From assembly GCA_966111775.1 (NCBI GenBank), contig CBHWBD010000181.1:1-10470 (forward strand): a stretch of DNA of 10,470 nt, in the 5' to 3' direction. Position numbers and translations under genes: made by a program. Shown here in pieces: positions 1 to 8,015 of the stretch (position 1 is its first letter; each line of letters opens with the position of its first letter). The notes under the pieces were generated by a model. That model searched no databases. It was not told where the DNA came from and saw only the letters and a program-made list of their open reading frames with translations. The DNA is from Pelomonas sp966111775. GTDB lineage: Bacteria > Pseudomonadota > Gammaproteobacteria > Burkholderiales > Burkholderiaceae_C.

Positions 1-2257
<2,257 letters not shown>

Positions 2258-2265
2258 TATCTCGG

Positions 2266-2269
2266 TCCT
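2266..2269 (-). promoter_or_regulatory. Shine-Dalgarno AGGA of mutS, overlapping the upstream stop codon
   Basis: On the minus strand the receptor gene stop TAG (2270-2268) shares two bases with an AGGA, which sits 8 nt before the ATG at 2257. The in-frame ATG at 2245 has only GC-rich sequence upstream. This favours 2257 as the mutS start and suggests translational coupling between the receptor gene and mutS. Confidence 0.55.
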
Positions 2270-3233
2270 AGTCGGCCGGCACCCGCAACGCCCTCTCCCT
2301 CTCCTTGGCAATGCGCGCCGCAAAGTCGGCGGCGCTGCCGCCGGTCGGCAGATTGCTGACGTCGAGGATGCGGGCGCGGATCTCGGGCCGGTGCAGGGCC
2401 TCGTTGAGGGTGGCGTTGATGAGCCGCAGCCTTTCTTCCGGCACGCCGCGTGGTGCGAACAGGCCGAAGGTGGACGACAGATTGGCTTCCGGGAAGCCCA
2501 GCTCGGCCAGGGTCGGCACCTCGGGCAGCACCGGCAGCCGCGACGCTGAGCCGATGGCCAGGGCCTTCAGCTGGCCCTGGCGCACGAACTGCAATTGCTG
2601 GGCGGCGACGTTGGACGACAGCAGCTCGAACTGGCCGCTCAGTGCGTCGGTGAGCTGCTGGCCGCCGCCCTTGTAGGGGATGTGGATGATGTCGACGCCG
2701 GCCGCGGCGCGGATCTGGGCCAGCACCATATGTCCGACAGTCGCATGGCCCGAGGTGGCCCAGCGCAGCCGCCCCGGTGCTGCGCGGGCGGCGGCGAGCA
2801 TGGCCGCGAAGGTCGATGGCTTGAAGGAGGGATGGGCCAGCACCAGCACCGGCGTGTCCATGATGCTGATCACGGGCGCCACGTCGCGCAGCAGGGCCTC
2901 GCCGCCGCGGCTGGCGGGCATGGACGCCGAGGCGGCCGGCGCGAAGACCAGGGGCGAGATGGCGCAAAAGGCCAGGGTGTAGCCGTCGGGCGCGGCATGA
3001 GTCAGCCATTCCAGCGCGGTCAGGCCGCCGGCACCGGCGCGGTTCTCCACGACGACGGGCACCTTGAGGCGCGCGCCCATGAACTGGGCCAGGCCGCGGG
3101 CCGTGTCGTCGCTGACGCCGCCGGGTGGGTAGGCCACGGCGAGGTGGATGGGCCGCGTCGGCCAATGCTCTTCCGCGATGGCTTCAACGCAAAGCGCAGC
3201 GCCGGCAAGCGCCAGCAATTCGCGTCTACGCAC
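2268..3233 (-). CDS. Bug/TctC-family tripartite tricarboxylate transporter substrate-binding protein
   Basis: A predicted periplasmic receptor of 321 residues, the usual length for the Bug family. These proteins bind small carboxylates or amides and either feed a TctAB transporter or act as orphan sensors. The signal peptide has an RRR n-region, a hydrophobic core around residues 6-20, and probable cleavage after AIA20. Family hallmarks appear in order: AYPPGGVSDDTAR (34-46), VENRAGAGG (62-70), APDGYTL (81-87), IPYKGGGQQLTDALSGQ (185-201) and PEVPTLAELGFP (237-248). The start is GTG at 3233 with AGGA about 8 nt upstream, and it overlaps the end of the lysR gene by 8 bp, so coupled translation is likely. 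No tctA or tctB gene is in the window, making this an orphan receptor of the kind abundant in Burkholderiales. The ligand cannot be read from the sequence. Confidence 0.93.
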   Translation of the reverse strand: MRRRELLALAGAALCVEAIAEEHWPTRPIHLAVAYPPGGVSDDTARGLAQFMGARLKVPVVVENRAGAGGLTALEWLTHAAPDGYTLAFCAISPLVFAPAASASMPASRGGEALLRDVAPVISIMDTPVLVLAHPSFKPSTFAAMLAAARAAPGRLRWATSGHATVGHMVLAQIRAAAGVDIIHIPYKGGGQQLTDALSGQFELLSSNVAAQQLQFVRQGQLKALAIGSASRLPVLPEVPTLAELGFPEANLSSTFGLFAPRGVPEERLRLINATLNEALHRPEIRARILDVSNLPTGGSAADFAARIAKERERALRVPAD

Positions 3234-4146
3234 CGCGGTATTCCTGGGCGATGCGCCGGGCCAGGGCGATAAAGGTGGCTGTCGGGCCTTCCTGGTCGTG
3301 GCCGCGGAAGGCCAGGGTCAGTGGCGCTTCGAGCTGGGCATGTTTCTCTAGAGGCCGGCAGACGACGGAATGGGCATGCATGCCGCGCATGGATGCCGGC
3401 ACGACCGAGATGCCAGCTCCGGCGGCGACCAGGTTCATGTTCATCATCATGCGGTCGACCTCGATGAAGCTGCGCGGCCGCACGCCATGGCGCTCGCACA
3501 GGGCCAGCAGGTTGGCATAGAGGCCCGGCGCGCCGGGGCGGCGCACGAGGATGAGGTCCTCGTTCTCGAGTTCGGCCAGCGGCACGGGCGTGGTCGATGC
3601 GCGTGGCAGCGCGGCCAGGCGATGGTCCAGCGGCAGGGCCAGCAGGGCCGGCTCGGTCAGCAGGGTCTCGAAGCTGACGCCCTCGGGTTGGGCGACCGGT
3701 ACCCGCAGCAGGCCACAGTGCAGCCGGCTCTTGGCGATGGCATCGATGAGGCCGGCGGCGTTGTCCTCGGTCATCGTCAATGCGATGCCGGGCTGCTCGC
3801 TGCGGCAGGCGCGCAACACCGCCGGGGTGAAGGCATGCGCCGCGGCGGAGCTGGTAAACCCGATGGTCAGCACGCCATGCTGGCCGCTGGCAAGACGCGC
3901 CATGCGGTCGCGCATGTCGCCGAAATCGCGCATCAGCCGCTTGGCTTCCTCGAGGAACTGGCGACCGCCGTCGGTCAGGCTGACGCCCTTGGGATGGCGG
4001 TGCAGCAGCACGATGCCCAGCTCCTGCTCCAGCGCCTTGATCTGCTGGCTCAGCGGCGGCTGCTGCATGCCCAGCAGGGCCGCGGCGCGCGTCATGTGGC
4101 CGGTCTCGGCGACGGTCACGAAATAGCGCAGATGCCGCAGCTCCAT
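3226..4146 (-). CDS. LysR-type transcriptional regulator
   Basis: Cytoplasmic one-component regulator of 306 residues, a standard LysR length. The winged helix-turn-helix occupies about residues 1-62 (MELRHLRYFVTVAE at the start, then TRAAALLGMQQPPLSQQIKALEQELG, and LTDGGRQFLEEA). A linker helix follows to about 88, then the periplasmic-binding-protein-like effector domain from GVLTIGF (91-97). The start is supported by GGAG 5 nt before the ATG. Its N-terminus resembles the CatM/BenM/CbnR branch, many of which sense aromatic or carboxylic compounds; that is a family impression, not a ligand assignment. It overlaps the Bug receptor gene downstream and is divergent from the secreted hydrolase. 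Regulating one or both, plus itself, is the natural inference. Confidence 0.93.
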   Translation of the reverse strand: MELRHLRYFVTVAETGHMTRAAALLGMQQPPLSQQIKALEQELGIVLLHRHPKGVSLTDGGRQFLEEAKRLMRDFGDMRDRMARLASGQHGVLTIGFTSSAAAHAFTPAVLRACRSEQPGIALTMTEDNAAGLIDAIAKSRLHCGLLRVPVAQPEGVSFETLLTEPALLALPLDHRLAALPRASTTPVPLAELENEDLILVRRPGAPGLYANLLALCERHGVRPRSFIEVDRMMMNMNLVAAGAGISVVPASMRGMHAHSVVCRPLEKHAQLEAPLTLAFRGHDQEGPTATFIALARRIAQEYRGA

Positions 4147-4157
4147 GGTTTCTCCAT

Positions 4158-4175
4158 ATTCATTTCGTCTTGAAT
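4158..4175. promoter_or_regulatory. Candidate LysR operator dyad between regulator and hydrolase genes
   Basis: A perfect inverted repeat, ATTCA - 8 bases - TGAAT, lies 12 bp upstream of the lysR ATG in the 81-bp divergent gap. LysR regulators usually bind a T-N11-A dyad next to their own gene. Here the inner T and A are 12 bases apart, so the fit is loose. The position, close to the lysR start, suits autorepression. I see no convincing -35/-10 pair in the gap. TTGACG at 4193-4198 has a poor -10 partner. Confidence 0.35.
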
Positions 4176-4227
4176 CGGCTGTTGGAGTTTATTTGACGCT
4201 ATGGAGGCTCGTCGCTAAGGTGACGCA

Positions 4228-5562
4228 ATGAATACAACGACGACGTGGATGGCCGCCGGCTGGCTCGCCTGTGCGACGAGTGCCTCAGCGGCGGCGCCTG
4301 AGGTGACCGCCGAGGTCGCGCCTGCGACGATCGGCTGTCCGGTCAACGTCGGCGAAGCCACGACCTGTCTGGCCGGCCGGGACAGCGCCGGCGCCTTCTA
4401 TCTGATCGCCATGCCCAAGGCCTGGAATGGCGATCTCGTCCTGCACGCCCATGGCGGACCCTTCCTCGGCGCGCCGACGGCCAAACGCGTCGCGGAGGAT
4501 CTGGAGCGCTGGTCCATCATGCCGCGCCTGGGCTATGCCTGGGCGGCGTCCAGCTACCGCCAGGGTGGTGTCGCGGTGACCGCCGCCGCGGAGGACACCG
4601 AGAGATTGAGGCGTCTCTTCATCGACAAGGTGGCCAAGCCCCAACATGTCTGGTTGCACGGCCAGTCCTGGGGTGCCAGCGTGGCGGCCAAGGGGGCCGA
4701 GCTCTTCGCCGCCGGCAAGCCCTACGACGCCGTGCTGCTGACCTCGGGCGTGCTGGGCGGGGGCACGCGCAGCTACGACTTCCGCCTCGACCTGCGCGTC
4801 GTCTACCAATACCTCTGCCGCAACCACCCGCTGCCGAGCGAGCCGCAGTACCCGTTGAACACGGGCTTGCCGGCCGATTCCAGGCTGACGCAGGCGGAAC
4901 TGGCCAGGCGAGTGGATGACTGCCTCGGTCTCGACAAGCCGGCGGCCCAGCGCGCGGCCGGGCAGGCGGCCAAACTCAAGACCCTCGTCGACGTCATCCG
5001 CATTCCGGAACGCAGCATCACCTCGCATCTGAACTGGGCCACCTGGCACTTCCAGGACATCGCGCTGAAACGGACGGGTGGTGCCAGCCCCTTCGGCAAT
5101 GCGGGCGTGAGCTACTTCGGTTCAGGCGACGACGCGGCGCTCAATGCCGGCGTGCTGCGCTACACGGCCGATCCCAAGGCGGTGGCGACGCTGGCGGCCG
5201 ACGCCGACCTGGGCGGGCGCATCCCGGTGCCGGTATTGACGGCGCATGCCATCCACGACCCGACCGCCATGGTCGAGCTGCAGGACAACTTCGGCCGCAC
5301 CATGGCCGCGGCCGGGCGCGGGGACGCGCTGGTGCAGACCTACACCAGCGATCGCGACCACAGCTATCTCAGCGACCCGACCTATGCCGCGCTGATGGAG
5401 GCCCTGGTGGCCTGGGCGACGCAGGGCAGGAAGCCGACGCCTGAGGGTGTGGCTGCGGGCTGCGAGAAGGCGAGGGCAGTGCTGGGGGCGACGTGCCGGT
5501 TTGAGCCGGGGTACGTGCCCAAGCCGCTCGACACGCGGGTGCCGCCGCGGGCGAAGCCGTAA
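4228..5562 (+). CDS. Secreted alpha/beta hydrolase (esterase-like), substrate unknown
   Basis: A 444-residue exported hydrolase. The nucleophile elbow is GQSWG (145-149, Ser147), preceded by an HGG oxyanion-type motif (75-77). Asp344 in AIHDP and His378 in DRDHS are placed to complete the triad. About 180 residues between the nucleophile and the acid probably form an elaborate lid (180-330). The N-terminus is a signal peptide without a positive n-region, with probable cleavage in the Ala run at 18-23. Six cysteines in the mature part (37, 47, 197, 232, 412, 423) suggest periplasmic disulfides. The start is fixed by AAGGTG five bases upstream and by an in-frame stop 12 bp upstream. Met8 is a possible shorter start. 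I cannot tell esterase, lactonase or amidase from sequence. Its divergence from a LysR gene and a carboxylate receptor suggests it releases a small acid. Confidence 0.85.
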   Translation: MNTTTTWMAAGWLACATSASAAAPEVTAEVAPATIGCPVNVGEATTCLAGRDSAGAFYLIAMPKAWNGDLVLHAHGGPFLGAPTAKRVAEDLERWSIMPRLGYAWAASSYRQGGVAVTAAAEDTERLRRLFIDKVAKPQHVWLHGQSWGASVAAKGAELFAAGKPYDAVLLTSGVLGGGTRSYDFRLDLRVVYQYLCRNHPLPSEPQYPLNTGLPADSRLTQAELARRVDDCLGLDKPAAQRAAGQAAKLKTLVDVIRIPERSITSHLNWATWHFQDIALKRTGGASPFGNAGVSYFGSGDDAALNAGVLRYTADPKAVATLAADADLGGRIPVPVLTAHAIHDPTAMVELQDNFGRTMAAAGRGDALVQTYTSDRDHSYLSDPTYAALMEALVAWATQGRKPTPEGVAAGCEKARAVLGATCRFEPGYVPKPLDTRVPPRAKP

Positions 5563-5589
5563 AAAACAAAAGGCCCGCGATGCGGGCCT
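5560..5589 (-). terminator. Intrinsic terminator of the TonB-domain gene
   Basis: An 8-bp perfect stem, AGGCCCGC / GCGGGCCT, with a GAT loop (5571-5589). Read on the minus strand it is followed by TTTTGTTTTTT (5570-5560). The T-tract therefore serves leftward transcription, ending the TonB-domain gene. On the plus strand the hairpin lies directly after the hydrolase stop but has no T-tract beyond it, so it may terminate the hydrolase transcript only weakly. Confidence 0.85.
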
Positions 5590-5607
5590 CGGTCGCTGCT
5601 CATGCCA

Positions 5608-5679
5608 GCCGGTAAGCATGCCGGCTGTCCTGAACGAGCCGTCAGACAGGCCGCAGGGCCTGTCTTCGGCGCTCGTTCA
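5608..5679 (-). repeat. Two further hairpins in the 3' region of the TonB-domain gene
   Basis: The first dyad has 9-bp outer arms TGAACGAGC (5631-5639) and GCTCGTTCA (5671-5679) enclosing 9-bp inner arms AGACAGGCC (5644-5652) and GGCCTGTCT (5657-5665) around a 4-base loop, with a small asymmetric internal loop between them. It begins on the stop codon of the TonB-domain gene. The second has arms AGCCGG (5608-5613) and CCGGCT (5622-5627). Neither is followed by a T-tract. Together with the terminator at 5571-5589 they make three stacked hairpins in the minus-strand 3' untranslated region. They could protect the mRNA, assist termination or be a 3'-derived small RNA. Confidence 0.6.
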
Positions 5680-5991
5680 GTCCTCCGACTTGAACACCAG
5701 CTTGACTTCGTGGGTCTGCGGAGCGCCCGTGCCTTCGAACTTCCACTGGCTCAGGGCTTCGGTGGCGGCGCGGTCGAACACGCGCTTGGGTTCGGCTTCC
5801 ACGACTTCGACGTTGGAGACCTTGCCGTCGCCGGCGATGGTCATCTTGGCGCGCACGCTGCCGGCGCTGATGTTCTTCTTGACGGCTTCGCTGGGGTACT
5901 CGGGGGCGACCTTCTTCAGGACCTTGGCATCGGCATGGGCCAGGGAAGCAGCGGCGACGAGGGCGAGGGCGACAGCGGAACGGGCAAACAT
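5677..5991 (-). CDS. Secreted stand-alone TonB C-terminal domain protein
   Basis: A 104-residue protein with a cleavable signal peptide (MFARSAVALALVAAASLAHA, cleavage after residue 20), then little more than one TonB C-terminal domain. PEYPSEAVKKN (30-40), GSVRAKMTIAGDGKVSNVEVVEA (44-66, typical beta-hairpin) and FDRAATEALSQWKFEG (72-87) match the family pattern. Classical TonB is about 240 residues, keeps an uncleaved membrane anchor that contacts ExbB/ExbD, and has a Pro-rich spacer; both anchor and spacer are absent. Energy transduction in the usual sense is therefore unlikely unless the signal peptide stays uncleaved. No exbB, exbD or receptor gene is nearby. The gene stands alone, with a structured region upstream and its own terminator. 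The start has no strong Shine-Dalgarno, only purine-rich GAAAG about 9 nt upstream. Confidence 0.85.
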   Translation of the reverse strand: MFARSAVALALVAAASLAHADAKVLKKVAPEYPSEAVKKNISAGSVRAKMTIAGDGKVSNVEVVEAEPKRVFDRAATEALSQWKFEGTGAPQTHEVKLVFKSED

Positions 5992-6173
5992 CAGTAGCGT
6001 CTTTCAGTCTGGTTGAACGGTGTGAATGAAGCGGCTTGTGACCGCGTTGCAGCACGCATTCTGGCCAGTCGGGCCCCCACAGGTAAGGGGTGTGGCCGTG
6101 CAGAAGTCACGCACGGATGGTCGGGTTAGCCCGTAGGGAGCGCTAACGCCAACTCCGTCACGGCGATCCAATG
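5992..6173. other. Noncoding region rich in small dyads between the suhB terminator and the TonB-domain gene
   Basis: I see no credible gene here. The stretch contains successive inverted repeats: GCGG/CCGC (6031-6034, 6042-6045), the palindrome CTGGCCAG (about 6061-6068), CCACA/TGTGG (6077-6081, 6091-6095), CCGTGC/GCACGG (6096-6101, 6111-6116) and GTTAGC/GCTAAC (6125-6130, 6142-6147). On the minus strand it would be the promoter and leader of the TonB-domain gene. On the plus strand it would be a transcript of about 180 nt ending at the hairpin at 6177-6196, which has TTGTTT after it. I recognise no known riboswitch or small-RNA family and no strong promoter. Confidence 0.4.
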
Positions 6174-6196
6174 AAAAAGCCCTCGCGAGAGGGCTT
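6174..6196 (-). terminator. Intrinsic terminator of suhB
   Basis: Perfect 8-bp arms AAGCCCTC (6177-6184) and GAGGGCTT (6189-6196) with a GCGA tetraloop. On the minus strand the stem runs into a T-tract (complement of the A-run 6174-6178), 20-40 bp after the suhB stop. The plus side also ends in TTGTTT, so it may work both ways. Confidence 0.85.
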
Positions 6197-6217
6197 GTTT
6201 CGGCGAGTGCTCGGGGC

Positions 6218-7150
6218 TCAGACCGGCGCTTCGCCGCTGTCGTCCTTCTTGATGCGCACCGGAGCACGCTTCTTCGGCGCCGGGGCGGCCGGCACCTGCT
6301 CCACCACCGGCGCGGCCGGCGCTGCGGCGTCTTCTTCCTTGATGACGCGTGTGTAGGGCGCCAGCATGGTGACGAGCTGGGCGTAGATCTTGGGGTTGCC
6401 GGCCACGACTTCGCGCTGGTGCAGGAAGTCGGCCTCGCCGGTGAAGTTGCCGACCAGGCCACCGGCCTCGGAGACGATCAGCGAGCCCGCTGCCAGGTCC
6501 CAGGGCTGCAGGCCGGTCTCGAAGAAGGCGTCGTAGTAGCCGGCGGCCACGTAGCAGAGGTCCAGGGCAGCGGCACCCGGGCGGCGCAGACCTGCGCAGA
6601 CTTGCATCACGTCCTCGAACATCTTCACGTAGCGCTTGAAGTTGTCGCCACGGCGGAACGGGAAGCCGGTGCCGATCAGCGCGTCGCTCATGCGGGTGCG
6701 CTTGGACACGCGCAAGCGGCGATCGTTCAGGAAGGCGCCGCGGCCCTTGCTGGCGTAGAAGAGGTCGTTGCGGGTCGGGTCGTAGACGACGGCCTGCTGC
6801 ACGACGCCGCGGTGCGCCAGCGCGATGGACACGCAGTACATCGGCAGGCCGTGGATGAAGTTGGTGGTGCCGTCCAGCGGATCGATGATCCAGACGTAGT
6901 CGGAATGCTTGTTGCCGTGACTGCGGCCCGACTCTTCGGCGAGGATGCCGTGGTCCGGGTAGGCGCCCAGCAGCGTCTCGATGATCACCCCTTCCGCGGC
7001 GTGGTCGACCTCGGTGACGAAGTCGTTCGGGCTCTTGGTGTTGATGCGCAGAGCTTCGAGGTCCAGCGAGGCGCGGTTGATGAGGGCGCCAGCCGCACGA
7101 GCCGCCTTGATGGCGACATTGAGCATGGGGTGATGGGACGTTTGCAGCAT
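6218..7150 (-). CDS. suhB: Inositol-1-monophosphatase family protein / Nus-complex factor SuhB
   Basis: A 310-residue member of the Mg-dependent, Li-sensitive phosphatase family. Metal and catalytic motifs are complete: EESG (72-75), the IIDPLDGTTNF motif (Asp90, Asp93, Thr95) and WDLAAG (Asp218). The opening HHPMLNVAIKAARAAG and the body match E. coli SuhB closely. That protein hydrolyses inositol monophosphate in vitro and works with NusA/B/E/G in rRNA transcription antitermination. E. coli SuhB has 267 residues; this one adds a C-terminal tail of about 40, acidic then Ala/Pro-rich, ending in a basic stretch (KKRAPVRIKK, 293-302). The frame stays open upstream across trmJ, but homology begins at the ATG at 7150, which I take as the start; its Shine-Dalgarno is weak. 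It is divergent from trmJ, as in E. coli. The leader contains a boxA-like site. Confidence 0.95.
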   Translation of the reverse strand: MLQTSHHPMLNVAIKAARAAGALINRASLDLEALRINTKSPNDFVTEVDHAAEGVIIETLLGAYPDHGILAEESGRSHGNKHSDYVWIIDPLDGTTNFIHGLPMYCVSIALAHRGVVQQAVVYDPTRNDLFYASKGRGAFLNDRRLRVSKRTRMSDALIGTGFPFRRGDNFKRYVKMFEDVMQVCAGLRRPGAAALDLCYVAAGYYDAFFETGLQPWDLAAGSLIVSEAGGLVGNFTGEADFLHQREVVAGNPKIYAQLVTMLAPYTRVIKEEDAAAPAAPVVEQVPAAPAPKKRAPVRIKKDDSGEAPV

Positions 7151-7183
7151 GCGTGGCACTCGCTGGGAAGAAGGGGCTGACAG

Positions 7184-7194
7184 GGGGAAAGAGC
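7184..7194 (-). promoter_or_regulatory. boxA-like NusB/NusE site in the suhB leader
   Basis: The minus strand reads GCTCTTTCCCC, sharing the seven-base core GCTCTTT with the E. coli rrn boxA GCTCTTTAACA. It ends 33 nt before the suhB ATG. In E. coli the Nus complex represses suhB through a boxA in its leader, so the location is functionally apt. The last four bases do not match, so this remains a candidate. Confidence 0.4.
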
Positions 7195-7197
7195 GGC

Positions 7198-7236
7198 GGG
7201 GCGCCCTAAGACGCCCCGGATAATCGCCAGATTCTA
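7198..7236 (-). promoter_or_regulatory. Putative suhB promoter -10 and leader hairpin
   Basis: TAGAAT on the minus strand (7236-7231) is a five-of-six match to the -10 consensus and would start RNA near 7224. The RNA would then contain a hairpin with arms GGGGCG (7217-7212) and CGCCCC (7203-7198), directly followed by the boxA-like site. No good -35 is visible. On the opposite strand GATAAT (7219-7224) is an equally good -10 for trmJ, also without a -35. The two promoters would overlap. Confidence 0.3.
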
Positions 7237-7258
7237 GCTGCAGCCCCCGTAGTAACCC

Positions 7259-8005
7259 GTGGAATCCACACGCTTCGTTCTGATCAACACCAGCCATGCC
7301 GGCAACGTCGGCGCCACGGCGCGGGCGATGAAGGTGATGGGCTTCAAGGATCTCGTGCTGGTGGCGCCGCGTTTTGCCGACGTGCTCTGCCACGAGGAGG
7401 CCGTGGCCATGGCCAGCGGCGCGGCCGACATCCTGGCCCGGGCCCGCGTCGTCGAGACCCTGACGGAGGCCCTGGACGGCGTGGACTTCGCCTGCGCCAC
7501 CGCCATGACGCCGCGCGACTTCGGTCCGCCGACGCGCGAGCCGCGGCCCCTGTTTGCCGAGCTTGCTGCCCGCGAGGCTGCGCCGCGCCTGGCCCTGGTG
7601 TTCGGCTCCGAGCGCTACGGCATGAGCAACGAGGACGTCTACCGCTGCCATGCCGTGCTCAGCATCCCCACCCATTCTGACTACGGTTCGCTCAATCTCG
7701 CCCAGGCCGTGCAGCTGCTGGCCTACGACCTGCGCCAGGCGGCGGGTGGCTTCGACGTGCAGGCCCGCACGCCCGACCCCGAACGGGCCGATGCACGTGC
7801 CGTGCAGGGCCTGCTCGAGCATCTGCAGGCCGCGCTGACCGACATCGGCTTCCTGGACCCCGCCGCGCCGCGCAAGCTGATGCCGCGCCTCAACCAGCTC
7901 TTCAACCGGGCCGGCCTGACGAATGAGGAAGTCCACATCCTGCGCGGCATCGCCCGCCAGATGCAGAAGACCTCAGCGCCAGCAGGCCCAAGCCAGGCCT
8001 CCTAG
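7259..8005 (+). CDS. trmJ: tRNA (cytidine/uridine-2'-O-)-methyltransferase TrmJ
   Basis: A SPOUT-class, SAM-dependent enzyme that 2'-O-methylates tRNA nucleotide 32 (Cm32/Um32) in the anticodon loop. It has 248 residues, the family length. Signatures are NTSHAGNVGATARAMKVMGF (10-29, with Arg22 equivalent to the essential Arg23 of E. coli TrmJ), LVFGSERYGMSNEDV (113-127), and the knot-forming segment IPTHSDYGSLNLAQAVQLLAY (136-156) that holds SAM. The C-terminal helical extension ends in LTNEEVHILRGIARQM (220-235). The start is GTG at 7259, giving a family-length N-terminus. I see no Shine-Dalgarno in front of it, so initiation may be weak or the transcript leader very short. It is divergent from suhB, as in E. 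coli, and followed 10 bp later by cysE rather than iscR. Confidence 0.93.
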   Translation: MESTRFVLINTSHAGNVGATARAMKVMGFKDLVLVAPRFADVLCHEEAVAMASGAADILARARVVETLTEALDGVDFACATAMTPRDFGPPTREPRPLFAELAAREAAPRLALVFGSERYGMSNEDVYRCHAVLSIPTHSDYGSLNLAQAVQLLAYDLRQAAGGFDVQARTPDPERADARAVQGLLEHLQAALTDIGFLDPAAPRKLMPRLNQLFNRAGLTNEEVHILRGIARQMQKTSAPAGPSQAS

Positions 8006-8015
8006 ACTCCGCGCC

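Noticed and set aside
4193..4221. TTGACG-N17-TAAGGT as a sigma-70 promoter for the hydrolase gene.
   Set aside because: The -10 matches only three of six bases, and the start of transcription would fall on the ATG, losing the visible Shine-Dalgarno.
4228..4275. Lipoprotein signal (Cys15 in GWLAC) in the hydrolase N-terminus.
   Set aside because: The -3 position is Trp, not Leu/Val/Ile, and there is no positive n-region. Cleavage in the following Ala run is more likely.
6125..6147. GTTAGC/GCTAAC dyad resembling integron attC core sites.
   Set aside because: The outer bases do not fit the attC consensus on both sides, and no integrase or cassette-like genes are present. It is more likely a simple dyad or REP-like relic.
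5992..6200. Possible 6S RNA on the plus strand, from the length of about 180 nt and terminator.
   Set aside because: The conserved 6S elements are not recognisable, the ends do not pair as a long rod, and the neighbour gene is not the usual one.
7151..7936. The suhB frame remains open for about 260 further codons upstream.
   Set aside because: This part is antisense to trmJ, has antisense-like composition, and SuhB similarity begins right at the ATG at 7150.
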